Assembly: GCA_963844805.1 (NCBI GenBank)
Contig: CAWJPU010000007.1
Span: 87,480-151,479 of the forward strand
Origin: JACCZR01 sp963844805
GTDB lineage: Bacteria; Actinomycetota; Thermoleophilia; Solirubrobacterales; Thermoleophilaceae
Length of the DNA stretch: 64,000 bases
Direction: 5' to 3'
Of the stretch, positions 36,122-45,592 are shown piece after piece. A program made the position numbers and the translations under genes. Position 1 is the stretch's first letter, and the number at the start of each line of letters is the position of its first letter. The notes beneath the pieces are model-generated. The model was given only the letters and a program-made list of their open reading frames with translations. It was not told where the DNA came from and did no database searches.

Positions 36122-37564
36122 TCAGACGGGCGACGTCTGCGGCTGCAGCAGCCGAGCGAAGAGCTCGACGTACTGCGTCAGGTGACGCGGGCCCAGGAAG
36201 CCGTCCCGCACCCGCTCCCCAGCCAGGTCGCCCATCACCTTCGCCGCGCTGCTGTCGCCCAGCAGCCGCACCACCGCCTGTGCGAAGCCTTCGAGGTCGC
36301 GCGGGTCCACCAGCACGCCGGTCACGCCGTCCTGGATCTGGTCCTGGATGCCCCCGACGGCAGAGGCGACCACCGGGCGGTCCTTCCACATCGCCTCGGC
36401 GACCGTGAGGCCGAAGCCCTCCGCCAGGCTCTTCTGAACGACCACGTCCGACCGTCGTTGGAGGGCGTTGACGATCGCGGCGTTCTCCTCGGGGTCCACC
36501 ATCGGCAGCGACACCACGTGCACCCGCGCGCGCTGGGCCTCCGGCAGCCCGCGCCACTGGCCGAGCAGCTCGTCGAGCACTTCAAACCCCTCGGGATCGT
36601 CCGAGACCCCGCTTGGGTCCGGGCCCGCGAGGACCAGGTGGGCGTCGGTGGCGGGGGTTATCCCTTCGGCGAAGGCCTGCATCACCCCGGCGTGGTCCTT
36701 GAGCCGGTCCCAGCGCGAGATTTGAGTGATTGCCTGCACCCCCGGCGGCAGGGCACCGGTCCCGTTGAGGTCGGCGCGCCGGTCAACCCGGGCGCGACTG
36801 CCGTCGTGGCGCAGGTAGAACGGCTTCGCGTCGGTCACGCACTCCTCCAGCCCCACACGGCACAGGATCGAGGCCACCGCATCAGGCGTCATGGCCTGGT
36901 TCTTGGCCGAGAAGGCGTCGATCGAGGGCGGGATGATCGTGACTCGCCGGCGGTCCAGCTCCGGCGGGACGAACACCTGACGGGAGAAGACGAACGCCTC
37001 GGCCGGCTCCACGTAGGGCAGAAGGAAGGCCCAGGCGGCGCGGGCGGCCTCGTTGGGCACGTCCATGCCCACGTGGCAGCGCCACACCACGCGCGCGCCG
37101 GCGTCGCTGAGCGGCCCGCACAGGCCGGCGGTCTGCGGATCGTGGGCGAGCACGACATCGCCCGGGCGCACCAGCTGGACCAGGGTGTCTGCCGCCTCAC
37201 CAATGACACGCCGGTACTCACTCTCCTCTTCGGCGTCGGGAGCTCCCCCGTCAGACACGCCGTGGAGCATGTTGTGCAGGCGCTTGGTGACCGAGAAGAA
37301 GGTGGGCTCGCCGCGCATCACCACCCAGCGCGCGTCGACGCCCGCCCCGCGGGAGTAGGCGATCAGCGACGACAGGAGCTCGGCGACGCCGCCCCCGCGA
37401 GCGGTCGAGTTGACGCTCCACACCGTCCGCCCGTCGAGCACCAGGTTGGCCGTCGCGATCGTCTCCTCCAGCCGGAGCGCCGCCTCGGGGCTCAGCACGC
37501 CCTTGAAGCGCTCGGGCGACAGCGGAGCCACGGTGATGTGCTTCAGAGGGCCGCCGGGCCTCAC
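36122..37564 (-). CDS. GT4 glycosyltransferase, trehalose synthase (TreT)-like
   Basis: 480 aa GT-B glycosyltransferase. RCHVGMDVPN and the ExFGLTVAE motif (EGFGLTVAEAM) give the family; the N-terminus NSTARGGGVAELL is typical of TreT/trehalose phosphorylase-type enzymes, which form trehalose from NDP-glucose or glucose-1-phosphate and glucose. The exact donor is unknown. GTG start lies within 6 nt of the acyltransferase stop, so it is the last gene of a coupled operon. Trehalose would serve as stress protectant or carbon store. Confidence 0.82.
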   Translation of the reverse strand: MRPGGPLKHITVAPLSPERFKGVLSPEAALRLEETIATANLVLDGRTVWSVNSTARGGGVAELLSSLIAYSRGAGVDARWVVMRGEPTFFSVTKRLHNMLHGVSDGGAPDAEEESEYRRVIGEAADTLVQLVRPGDVVLAHDPQTAGLCGPLSDAGARVVWRCHVGMDVPNEAARAAWAFLLPYVEPAEAFVFSRQVFVPPELDRRRVTIIPPSIDAFSAKNQAMTPDAVASILCRVGLEECVTDAKPFYLRHDGSRARVDRRADLNGTGALPPGVQAITQISRWDRLKDHAGVMQAFAEGITPATDAHLVLAGPDPSGVSDDPEGFEVLDELLGQWRGLPEAQRARVHVVSLPMVDPEENAAIVNALQRRSDVVVQKSLAEGFGLTVAEAMWKDRPVVASAVGGIQDQIQDGVTGVLVDPRDLEGFAQAVVRLLGDSSAAKVMGDLAGERVRDGFLGPRHLTQYVELFARLLQPQTSPV

Positions 37565-37566
37565 GC

Positions 37567-38969
37567 TCAGCTCGCCGCCCCCACCGGGGTGCGGGCCAGC
37601 TTGCGCAGCTCGGCGAGCGACTCGTCGATTCCGTCCCTGAGATTGCTCAGGTCGGGCACCGTGTCGCCGGTCCGCGTTCAAGCCGAAGAAGACCCTCCCG
37701 TCGTATGACAGGACGGCGATGCCGACGGCATGGTCGGCCGCAAGGGGGACCAGGGGGTAGATCGACTCCAGGCGGGCGCCGAAGGCATAGAGCGGCTGCT
37801 GGGGGCCCGGGACGTTGGTGACGGTGACGTTGAACAGCCGCGAGGCGAACAGCGACTTGGCCAGCACGCTGTGCAGCACCGGGGGGGCCAGCCCCGCGAG
37901 GTTGGATCAGGGCCGAGCTCCCCTCCGACCTGGGACCCGCCTTGAGCTCCTCCGCCTGGGCGGTCGCCATCCGGTAGCGGCGCAGAGGGTCGGACTCGGC
38001 CACCGGCAGGTGAACGAACAGCGAGGAGATTCGGTTGCCCAGCTGCTCGCCCGCGTCGCGGATGTTGACGGGCACCATCGCGCGCAGGCCGTCGGCGGGC
38101 GGTTCCTCACCGCGCTCGACCACCAAGCGGCGCAGCCCCCCCGACACCGCAGCGAGGACCACGTCGTTGACCGTGCCGCCGAGCGCGGACTTGATGCTCT
38201 TGATCTCGTCGAGGTCGGTCTCCACGACGGCGAAGCGACGCCGCGGCCCTATCGGGACGTTGACGCTGCTGCCGGGTGCCGCCTTCACCTCCTCCTTGAG
38301 GATCAGCTCGATCATGCCCTCGGCCTGCCCGAGCACCTTCAGCAGGCGCTGCGGGTGGACGGCGACGTCCGCGCCGGCCTTGACCCCGCCGGTCAGGGTC
38401 GAGGCGGCTCGTCCGAAGAGACCTTGGTGCGGATGGTCGGGTTCCGCGGGCGCCGTCTGGGCCGCCCGGCGGCGAGGCCGGCGAGCGGTGTCGAGCAGCA
38501 GGTGCGCGGCATCCACCGAGCCCACGCCGTCCACGAGGGCGTGATGCGTCTTGGTGCACATCGCCCAGCGCCCACCCTGGAGGCCCTCCACCAGGACCAC
38601 CTCCCACAACGGGCGGCTGCGGTCGAGCCGCAGCGACCAGAAGTCCGCGGCCCAGTCCAGCAGCTCCTGCTCGCCGCCGGGGCCGGGGAGTGCGCCACGG
38701 GTCACGTGCTCGGCGATGTCGAACTCGGGGTCGGGCTCCCACCGCAGCTGGGACAACCCACCCGTCCGGGCGTTCGACAGGAGCATCCGGTACCGCGGCA
38801 GCGCGGCCAGCCGTGACTCCAGCTGCCGCCGGACGGTTGCGATCCGCGGCGGGCTCCCGTTCGACCGCTGCTCGAAGACGAGCAGGCCGCCGATGTGCAT
38901 GTGCGCGGCCTCGTCGGCCTGCTCGAGCTCGAGGAAGGTCGCGTCCAGTGGTGTCAGCGGCTCGCTCAC
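37567..38969 (-). CDS. wax ester synthase/diacylglycerol acyltransferase, WS/DGAT (frameshifted)
   Basis: About 467 aa with the catalytic HHxxxDG motif (THHALVDGVG), the start LTPLDATFLELE, and the C-terminal NVPGP segment (VTNVPGPQQPLY). It makes storage lipids, wax esters or triacylglycerol, from acyl-CoA. Frame breaks near 37904 and near 37674 (an extra G in CCGGCGAC) are probably sequence errors. Tgs1 (Rv3130c), the DosR-induced TAG synthase, is in this family. GTG start overlaps the GAPDH stop. Confidence 0.9.
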
Positions 38970-39997
38970 CGAGCCGCGGCGGCTTCGACCGGCGCGAGCA
39001 CGCGCTCGGTCAGCTCGCCCAGGCGGGTCGCGTAGCCCCACTCGTTGTCATACCAGGCGAGGGTCTTCACGCAGGTCCCGTCGATGACGCTCGTGAACCC
39101 GGCGTCGAAGATCGACGAGTAGGGCGACTTCACGATGTCGGAGGACACGATCGGCTCCTCGCTGTACTGCATGATGCCCGCCAGCGGCCCGCTCTCGGCG
39201 GCGGCCGCGAAGGCGGCGTTGATCTCCTCCGCCGACGTCGACCGCTCCGCCTCGACCGTGAGGTCGACCACGGAGCCGGTTGCGAGCGGCACGCGCATCG
39301 CGTAGCCATGCAGGCGACCTTCCAGCTCGGGCACCACGGCGCCAAGGGCCTTCGCCGCCCCGGTGGTGGTCGGGAGCATGTTGATCGCTGCGGCCCGCGC
39401 CCGCCGCATGTCCTTGTGGGGGCCGTCATGAAGGTTCTGGTCGGCCGTGTAGGCGTGCACCGTCGACATCAGGCCGTGCCGGATGCCGATGGTCTCGTGC
39501 AATGTCTTCGCCACGGGCGCGAGGCAGTTGGTGGTGCAGGAGGCGTTGGAGATGATCGAGTGCTCCGCGGGGTCGTAGACCTCGTCGAAGTTGACGCCGA
39601 GCGCGACGGTGACGTCGGGCTCCTTGGCGGGCGCCGAGACGATCACCTTGCGCGCGCCCGCCTCCAAGTGCTTCGAGGCGCCGGCGCGATCGCGGAAGCG
39701 CCCGGTGGACTCGATCGCCACGTCCACGTCCAGCTCGTCCCAGGGCAGGGAGGCCGGGTCGCTCTCCGCGAAGACGGAGATCGGCTTCCCGTCGATGACG
39801 AGCTCCGAGCCGCGCACCTCGACCTCACCCGGGAACCCGCCGAACACGCTGTCGTGCCGCAGCAGGTGGCCCAGGGTCTCGATGTCGGCCAGGTCGTTGA
39901 TCGCAACGAACTCCAGCTCGGCCCCCCGCTCCATCGCCGCGCGCAGGGTGCACCGGCCGGTGCGCCCGAAGCCGTTGATCGCCACTCGTGTCTTCAT
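38966..39997 (-). CDS. gap: glyceraldehyde-3-phosphate dehydrogenase, type I
   Basis: 343 aa, intact. NAD site INGFGRTGR, adenine-ribose Asp in INDLAD (NAD preference), catalytic Cys154 in SNASCTTNCLAP and His in TVHAYTADQ. Converts glyceraldehyde-3-phosphate to 1,3-bisphosphoglycerate. It is unusual for gap to sit between a stress protein and WS/DGAT without pgk or tpi, so this may be an extra, condition-specific copy (inference). Start overlaps the upstream stress protein stop (ATGA). Confidence 0.95.
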   Translation of the reverse strand: MKTRVAINGFGRTGRCTLRAAMERGAELEFVAINDLADIETLGHLLRHDSVFGGFPGEVEVRGSELVIDGKPISVFAESDPASLPWDELDVDVAIESTGRFRDRAGASKHLEAGARKVIVSAPAKEPDVTVALGVNFDEVYDPAEHSIISNASCTTNCLAPVAKTLHETIGIRHGLMSTVHAYTADQNLHDGPHKDMRRARAAAINMLPTTTGAAKALGAVVPELEGRLHGYAMRVPLATGSVVDLTVEAERSTSAEEINAAFAAAAESGPLAGIMQYSEEPIVSSDIVKSPYSSIFDAGFTSVIDGTCVKTLAWYDNEWGYATRLGELTERVLAPVEAAAAR

Positions 39998-40485
39998 CGC
40001 GCTGTCTCCTTTGCCGCCCGCTGTGCGGGCTGGTCATCGTCATGGCCGTGAGCGGGCAAGGGAACGACCACCACGGGCCGGTCGGTCAGGTGAACCAGTT
40101 CGTGCGAGACGCTCCCCAGCGCGGCCTGCAGCGGGCCGAGTCCACGCGAGCCGACCACGATCTGCTCGGCGGAGTGCCGCCGCGCTGCCTGGAGCAGCTG
40201 CTCGGCCGGCGAGCCGCCTGTTAGCAGGAACTCGTACTCCACGCCGGCCAGGGGGCCGTCGGGGTCTGACGCGAGCCGGTCGAGCAGCTCGGCGCCGTGG
40301 CGCCGGTACTCGATGACAGCCTCCTGGAAGTCGGTGCGCTCGCCGGGCGTCGCGGGCGGTCCGAAGGCATGGACCACCAGGAGGGAGCCCGTTCCGGCGG
40401 TCGTGCGGGCGGCGAACGCGACCGCCTCCCGCGCAGCGGGCGAGCCGTCGTAGCCCACCACGATTCTTCGTAGTGCCTGGGCCAC
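39994..40485 (-). CDS. universal stress protein (single UspA domain)
   Basis: 163 aa. Starts with RIVVGYDGSPAAREAV; ATP loop GSRGLGPLQAALGS, where the spacer is 8 rather than 9 residues. An acidic/polar tail follows. GTG start shares a base with the upstream stop (TAGTG) and its own stop overlaps gap. Member of a six-gene coupled operon with the small membrane protein, gap, WS/DGAT and the TreT-like gene. Confidence 0.9.
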   Translation of the reverse strand: MAQALRRIVVGYDGSPAAREAVAFAARTTAGTGSLLVVHAFGPPATPGERTDFQEAVIEYRRHGAELLDRLASDPDGPLAGVEYEFLLTGGSPAEQLLQAARRHSAEQIVVGSRGLGPLQAALGSVSHELVHLTDRPVVVVPLPAHGHDDDQPAQRAAKETAR

Positions 40486-40763
40486 TAGAAGCCCTGCCTC
40501 ATCCGCTCGTCCCTCGGATCGCGGCGGTCCGGGGAGTCCCAGCGCGACCAGAGGCCGGTCAGCCAGATGATGGTCAACACCCCCACGCCGATGTACGCAG
40601 CGGGGGAGTCGGAGGGCGACACCGTACCGACGATGAGCAGCGCGGCCCCGAGGATGGCGAAGCCGCCGCAGAAAGCGGCCACCAGCGAGGCCGCCGCCCG
40701 AAAGCGGCTGGGCTTGTGGCCGGCGGGGGGCGGGGCGATCCTTGAGGGATGAGGCCAGCGCAT
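40485..40763 (-). CDS. small two-helix membrane protein
   Basis: 92 aa with two membrane helices (AAFCGGFAILGAALLIVG and GVGVLTIIWLTGLW) and basic loops. No family recognised; hypothetical proteins of this shape are common beside stress proteins in actinobacteria. First gene of the coupled storage operon, so its promoter lies in the divergent region up to 41067. Confidence 0.7.
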   Translation of the reverse strand: MRWPHPSRIAPPPAGHKPSRFRAAASLVAAFCGGFAILGAALLIVGTVSPSDSPAAYIGVGVLTIIWLTGLWSRWDSPDRRDPRDERMRQGF

Positions 40764-40779
40764 TCGCGTCTCCTTGCTC

Positions 40780-40793
40780 GACTGGGCCCAGTC
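40780..40793. promoter_or_regulatory. palindrome GACTGGGCCCAGTC
   Basis: Perfect 14-nt palindrome, 17 nt from the start of the storage operon. Candidate operator. Confidence 0.5.
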
Positions 40794-40799
40794 TCGCCT

Positions 40800-40811
40800 C
40801 GGGACGTCCCG
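40800..40811. promoter_or_regulatory. palindrome CGGGACGTCCCG
   Basis: Perfect 12-nt palindrome built from GGGAC and GTCCC, the half-sites of the DosR box, but without the 4-nt spacer of the mycobacterial consensus. Confidence 0.5.
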
Positions 40812-41006
40812 GCCGCAGCCGGGTCGGTCCGCTGATCGGCTTCGGGGAACTACCGAGCGGGTGCGTGTCAGGCGCCGTAGGCGAGCGCCGGACCCCGGCG
40901 CGACCCACCCACGGCGCGCCGGTCGGTTGCACGGCGAGAGTGGGAGACGCCGTTGTCGGCATCAGCCGGGCGGCTTCGGCCAGGAGGCGTCGGAGGGCAG
41001 GTCGAG

Positions 41007-41031
41007 GGTCCCGCGAAACCGGAAAGGGACC
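41007..41031. promoter_or_regulatory. inverted repeat GGTCCC-13 nt-GGGACC before hydrogenase operon
   Basis: 6-bp arms, centred about 50 nt upstream of the first hydrogenase gene. Candidate activator or repressor site. Confidence 0.4.
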
Positions 41032-41067
41032 TCCGCGCCGTCCGCGCTGGCGTAGCCTGTCGGCGAC

Positions 41068-42225
41068 GTGGCGGTCCAGCCACAATCCCGGGTGATCGAC
41101 CGGGCGTCGCTCGACGCCCTGCTCGGGGCGCTGTCAGACCGGGGCTACACCCTCATCGGACCCACCGTGCGCCAGCGCGCGGTGGTCTACGACGAGATCT
41201 CCACCACCGCGGACCTGCCGGTCGGCGCCACCGACGAGCAGGAAGGTGGCTTCTATCGCCTGACCGAGCGGGCCGACGACCCACGCCTGTTCGCGCACAA
41301 CGTCGGGCCGACCTCCTGGAAGGATCACCTCTTCCCGTCGACGCTGCGGCTGTGGAAGGCGCGGCGCGGCGAGGACGGCTCACTCGAGGTCGAGGAGGAC
41401 GACACCCCGCCTCCTCGCTACGCCTTCGTCGGCGTTCGCTCGTGTGACCTGCACGCCATCGCCGTGCAGGATCGGACGTTCATGGGCGACCGCTTCACCG
41501 AACCCGACTACGCCGCCCGGCGCCAGGGCGCGTTCATCGTCGCGGTCAGCTGCGGGCAGTCGGCGAGCACGTGCTTCTGCGCCTCGATGGATACCGGCCC
41601 CGGGGTATCGGGAGGGCACGACCTGGCGCTGACCGAGCTGCTCGACGAGCACGGCCACCGGTTTCTGGTCGAGCCGGGCAGCCCCGAGGGCGAGGAGGTG
41701 CTAGCCGAGCTGCCCCAGCGCACCGCCGAGGACACTGACCGCAGGGCGGCCGCGGAGGTGGTGGCTCACGCCGCCTCGCAGCAGACGCGCTCCCTGGACA
41801 CCACCGACATCAGGGACCTCCTCTTCCGCAACCTCGAGCACCCGCGCTGGGACGAGGTCTCCGACCGCTGCCTGTCCTGCGGCAACTGCACGATGGTGTG
41901 CCCCACCTGCTTCTGCTCGACGGTGGAAGACCACACCGACCTCGCGGGCGAGGAGGCGGAGCGGGTGCGCGAGTGGGACTCCTGCTTCTCGCTCGACCAC
42001 TCCTACGTGCACGGCGGCAGCGTGCGCTCGACGCGGCCGTCGCGCTACCGGCAGTGGATGACTCACAAGCTCGGGAGCTGGATCGACCAGTTCGGCACCT
42101 CGGGCTGCATAGGCTGCGGGCGCTGCATCGCCTGGTGCCCGGTGGCCATCGACATCACCGAGGAGGCGGCCGCGATCAGGGCTACGGACGGCGCACGAGG
42201 GGATGCCGGTGCAGACGATCGATGA
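41068..42225 (+). CDS. group 3b [NiFe] hydrogenase beta subunit (4Fe-4S protein, HydB-like)
   Basis: 385 aa. The C-terminal half carries two ferredoxin-type motifs, CLSCGNCTMVCPTC and CIGCGRCIAWCPV, plus extra Cys in RSCDLHAIAV and FCAS. This matches the beta subunit of sulfhydrogenase/soluble NADP-linked hydrogenases, which passes electrons between the hydrogenase and flavin subunits. GTG start. The end overlaps the next gene by 23 nt. First gene of a complete hyd operon: beta, cNMP protein, gamma, delta, alpha, protease. Confidence 0.92.
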   Translation: MAVQPQSRVIDRASLDALLGALSDRGYTLIGPTVRQRAVVYDEISTTADLPVGATDEQEGGFYRLTERADDPRLFAHNVGPTSWKDHLFPSTLRLWKARRGEDGSLEVEEDDTPPPRYAFVGVRSCDLHAIAVQDRTFMGDRFTEPDYAARRQGAFIVAVSCGQSASTCFCASMDTGPGVSGGHDLALTELLDEHGHRFLVEPGSPEGEEVLAELPQRTAEDTDRRAAAEVVAHAASQQTRSLDTTDIRDLLFRNLEHPRWDEVSDRCLSCGNCTMVCPTCFCSTVEDHTDLAGEEAERVREWDSCFSLDHSYVHGGSVRSTRPSRYRQWMTHKLGSWIDQFGTSGCIGCGRCIAWCPVAIDITEEAAAIRATDGARGDAGADDR

Positions 42226-42676
42226 GCTGCTGAGCGACGTGCCCACCCTGGCGGGGCTCGACCCGGCTCAACTCGAGCTGATCGCCGGTTGCGCGAGGAA
42301 CCGCGGTTACGCGGACGGCGAGTACCTCGAGCGCGAGGGCGAGCCTGCAAACGCCTTCTACGTGCTGCGCCGAGGCGCCGTCGCGCTCGAGGTGTTCAAC
42401 CCCAGAGGGGGGGCGATCCTCATCGAGACTCTGCACGAGCCCGACGTCGTGGGCTGGTCCTGGTTGTTTCCCCCTTACCGAACCGAGTTCGACATCCGGT
42501 CGGTCGGTGTGACGAGGGTCACCGCCTTCGACGGCGCGTGCCTGCGCGGCAAGCTCGAGTCGGACCCCGAGCTCGGCTACGAGCTGATGAAGCGCTTCGC
42601 CCGGGTGATGGTCGATCGCCTCCAGGCCACCAGGCTGCGCCTGCTCGACGTGTACGGCCATGGCGCCGACCGCTGA
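42203..42676 (+). CDS. cyclic-nucleotide-binding domain protein in hydrogenase operon
   Basis: 157 aa. A Crp-type cNMP-binding beta barrel (LAGLDPAQLELIA, GEYLEREGEPANAFYVL, RGAVALEV) and the C-helix (RFARVMVDRLQATRL), but no DNA-binding HTH afterwards. The phosphate-binding cassette region is atypical (WSWLFPPYRTEFD). It may act as a ligand-responsive adaptor of the complex. Overlaps both neighbours (23 nt and 17 nt), so it is embedded in the operon. Confidence 0.88.
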   Translation: MPVQTIDELLSDVPTLAGLDPAQLELIAGCARNRGYADGEYLEREGEPANAFYVLRRGAVALEVFNPRGGAILIETLHEPDVVGWSWLFPPYRTEFDIRSVGVTRVTAFDGACLRGKLESDPELGYELMKRFARVMVDRLQATRLRLLDVYGHGADR

Positions 42677-43526
42677 GCCCGCCATCGCGCCGCCGCGCGG
42701 CCCGATGGTCCCCGTGCCGTACCGCGTCGCCGACCGCACGCGCGAGACCAGCGACACCTGGACGCTCGACCTCGAGCCTGCGGGCCCCGAGCGGCTCGAG
42801 CCGTTCGCGCCGGGGCAGTTCTCGATGCTGTACGCCTTCGGCGTCGGCGAGGTCCCGGTCTCGGTGAGCGGAGACCTCGACCCCGAGGGTCCGCTGACCC
42901 ACACCATCCGCGACGTCGGAGCGGTGTCCGGCGCGCTCTGTCGCGCGGCGCCCGGGGAGGTCCTGGGCGTCCGCGGGCCGTTCGGCACGTCGTGGCCGCT
43001 GGAGCAGGCGCGCGGCCGCGACCTCGTCGTGGTGGCGGGCGGCGTGGGGCTCCCACCGCTGCGGCCGGTGATCCTCGAGGTGGTCGCTCGCCGAGAGCTG
43101 TACGGCGACTTCGCGCTGATCTACGGGGCGCGCACCCCGGCCGACCTGCTGTTCGCCGAGGACCTCAAGAGCTGGGGCGGCCGCTTCGACATCGACGTCG
43201 ACGTGCGGGTGACCGTCGACAGCGCGACCGCCGGCTGGCGCGGCAGGGTCGGCGTGGTGCCGGGGCTGGTGGCCGGTGCCCGCTTCGACCCCGAGGAGGC
43301 GATGGCGATGATCGTCGGCCCCGAGGTGATGATGCGCTTCACCGTAGCCGCGCTCGCCGAGCGGGGCGTGGCGAGGGACCGCATGTGGATCTCGATCGAG
43401 CGCAGCATGAAGTGCGCGATCGGCCACTGCGGGCGTTGCCAGCTGGGCCCGGCCTTCGTGTGCAAGGACGGCCCGGTGTTCCGCCTCGACGAGATCGCGC
43501 CCTACATGGAGGTACGCCGGCTGTGA
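42660..43526 (+). CDS. group 3b hydrogenase gamma subunit (FAD/NAD(P)H reductase, HydG-like)
   Basis: 288 aa flavodoxin-reductase-like protein. FAD domain with FAPGQFSMLYAF, NAD(P) site VAGGVGLPPLRPV, and a C-terminal [2Fe-2S] group CAIGHCGRCQLGPAFVC. It would exchange electrons with NAD(P)H, the step that defines bidirectional group 3b enzymes. ATG start within the cNMP gene; GTGA-type overlap with the delta subunit. Confidence 0.93.
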   Translation: MAPTAEPAIAPPRGPMVPVPYRVADRTRETSDTWTLDLEPAGPERLEPFAPGQFSMLYAFGVGEVPVSVSGDLDPEGPLTHTIRDVGAVSGALCRAAPGEVLGVRGPFGTSWPLEQARGRDLVVVAGGVGLPPLRPVILEVVARRELYGDFALIYGARTPADLLFAEDLKSWGGRFDIDVDVRVTVDSATAGWRGRVGVVPGLVAGARFDPEEAMAMIVGPEVMMRFTVAALAERGVARDRMWISIERSMKCAIGHCGRCQLGPAFVCKDGPVFRLDEIAPYMEVRRL

Positions 43527-44311
43527 CGCGCGGTGAACGGCCCACGCTCGCGGTGTGGAAGTTCGCCTCCTGCGACGGCTGTCAGCTCAGCATCCTCGAC
43601 CTGGAGGACGAGCTGCTCGCGCTGGCGTCCGAGATCGAGATCGCCTACTTCCTCGAGGCCCGGCAGGCAGACGGTGGAGGGGCCATACGACCTCTCGATC
43701 ATCGAGGGCTCGATCACCACCTCCGATGACGCCGAGCGCATCCGCCGCGTGCGCGAACAGTCGCGGCGGCTGATCTCGATTGGGGCCTGTGCCACGGCGG
43801 GCGGGATCCAGGCGCTGCGCAACTTCGCCGACGTCGACGACTTCGTGTCGGCCGTCTACGCGAGCCCGGAGTACATCTCGACCCTCGAGTCCTCTTCGCC
43901 GATCTCCGACCACGTGCAGGTCGACTTCGAGCTGCAGGGCTGCCCGCCCAACAAGCACCAGCTGCTCGAAGTCATCAGCGCGTTCCTCGCCGAACGCCGG
44001 CCGGCGATCCCGACGCACAGCGTGTGCGTCGAGTGCAAGCGCCGGGGAAACGTGTGCGTGATGGTCGCGCACGGGACGCCGTGCCTGGTCCGGTGACGCA
44101 CGCCGGCTGCGGAGCCCTGTGTCCGGCCTATGACCGCGGCTGCTACGGCTGCTTCGGCCCGATGGAGCAGCCCAACCCGCCCTCGCTGAGCGGCTGGCTC
44201 CAGGCTCACGGCCCCGTCGAGGACGTCGACCTGGTCCGCCTCTACCGCACGTTCAATGCCGGCGCGGTCGCCTTCCGGGAGGAGAGCGAGGCTCGGGAGC
44301 GCGATGGCTGA
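43523..44311 (+). CDS. group 3b hydrogenase small (delta) subunit (frameshifted)
   Basis: About 262 aa across two compensating frame breaks near 43675 and 44085. Iron-sulfur ligands of the small subunit are seen: FASCDGCQLS, SIGACATAGG, LQGCPPNK and the C-terminal CGALCPAYDRGCYGC. It relays electrons from the NiFe site. GTG start overlaps the gamma stop, and its stop overlaps the alpha ATG. Confidence 0.9.
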
Positions 44312-45592
44312 GCGGGTGATACGCACCGATGCGCTCGCCCGGGTCGAGGGCGAGGGGGCCATGTACGTCCGCCTCCGCGAAGGCGCGGTCGACCAGGTCC
44401 AGCTGCGCATCTACGAGCCGCCGCGGTTCTTCGAGGGATTGCTGCTCGGGAGGGGTCACACCGAGCCGCCGGACATCACCGCCCGCATCTGCGGCATCTG
44501 CCCGGTGGCCTACCAGATGAGCGCCATCGCGGCGATCGAAGACGCCCTCGCGTTGGCCGTGCCCGAGCCGATCCGGGTGCTGCGCCGGCTCCTCTACTGC
44601 GGCGAGTGGATCGAAAGCCACTGCCTGCACCTGTTCATGCTGCACGCCCCGGACTTCCTGGGCTACGAGAGCGCCGTGTCCATGGCGCGCGATCACCCCG
44701 AGGTGGTCGAGCGCGGACTGGGGCTCAAGAAAGCCGGCAACGCGATCGTGAGCCTGGTGGGCGGGCGTGAGGTGCATCCCATCAACGTCCGAGTCGGCGG
44801 CTTCTACCGCGCCCCGTCCCCCGGGAGCTTCGCGAGCTGGCCCCCACGCTCCAGCGTGCGCGCGAGGATGCACTGGAGGCCGTGCGCTGGACCGCGACTC
44901 TCGACTATCCGGAGCTCGAATGCGACTGGGAGCTCGTCGCGCTGTCCCAGCCGGGCGAGTACCCGCTCGAACGCGGCCGGCTGCGGTCGACCGCGGGCCT
45001 CGACATCGCCCCGGCGGAGTTCGACGAGCACTTCGTCGAAGAGCAGGTGGAACACTCGACCGCGCTTCACGCGCGCGTGCGTGCGCGAGGCTCCTACCTG
45101 ACGGGCCCGCTCGCCCGCTATGCGCTCAACTCCGAGCGGCTCTCGCCAGTCGCCCGCGAGGCGGCGGCCGACGCCGGCCTGGGCGGGGCCGTCACCAACC
45201 CCTTCCGGAGCATCACGGTGCGGGCGGTCGAGGTCCTGTACGCCTTCGACGAAGCCCTGCGGATCATCCAGAGCTACGAGGAGCCGGAGCGCCCCGCCGT
45301 CGACGCCGAGCCCCGAGCGGGGGCGGGCCACGGCTGGACGGAGGCCCCTCGCGGGACCCTCTATCACTCCTACCGTCTCGACGACGCAGGCGTGATCGTC
45401 GGCGCCCGGATCGTTCCGCCCACCTCGCAGAACCAGCGCCGCATGGAGGAGGACCTGCGCGCCTTCGTCGCCGAACACGCGCACCTCGGCGATGAGGAGC
45501 TGCGGATGCGCTGCGAGCAGGCCATCCGCAACTACGACCCCTGCATCTCGTGCTCCACCCACTTCCTTCGGCTCGAAGTGGACCGGGAGTGA
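44304..45592 (+). CDS. group 3b [NiFe] hydrogenase large (alpha) subunit (frameshifted)
   Basis: About 429 aa with one frame break near 44815. The NiFe ligands are present: N-terminal RICGICPVAYQ and C-terminal DPCISCSTHFL, both in group 3 style. The sequence past the last motif (RLEVDRE) is short, and would be cut by the maturation protease encoded next. Cytoplasmic, H2 oxidation or H2 evolution with NAD(P)H. In M. smegmatis the group 3b hydrogenase is DosR-controlled, which matches this context. Confidence 0.93.

Larger units (their letters stand above)
40764..41067. promoter_or_regulatory. divergent control region between storage operon and hydrogenase operon
   Basis: 304 nt with no coding frame of merit. 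It holds both operon promoters and an unusual set of GGGAC/GTCCC-type inverted repeats (listed separately). No -10/-35 elements could be picked out reliably. Confidence 0.65.
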
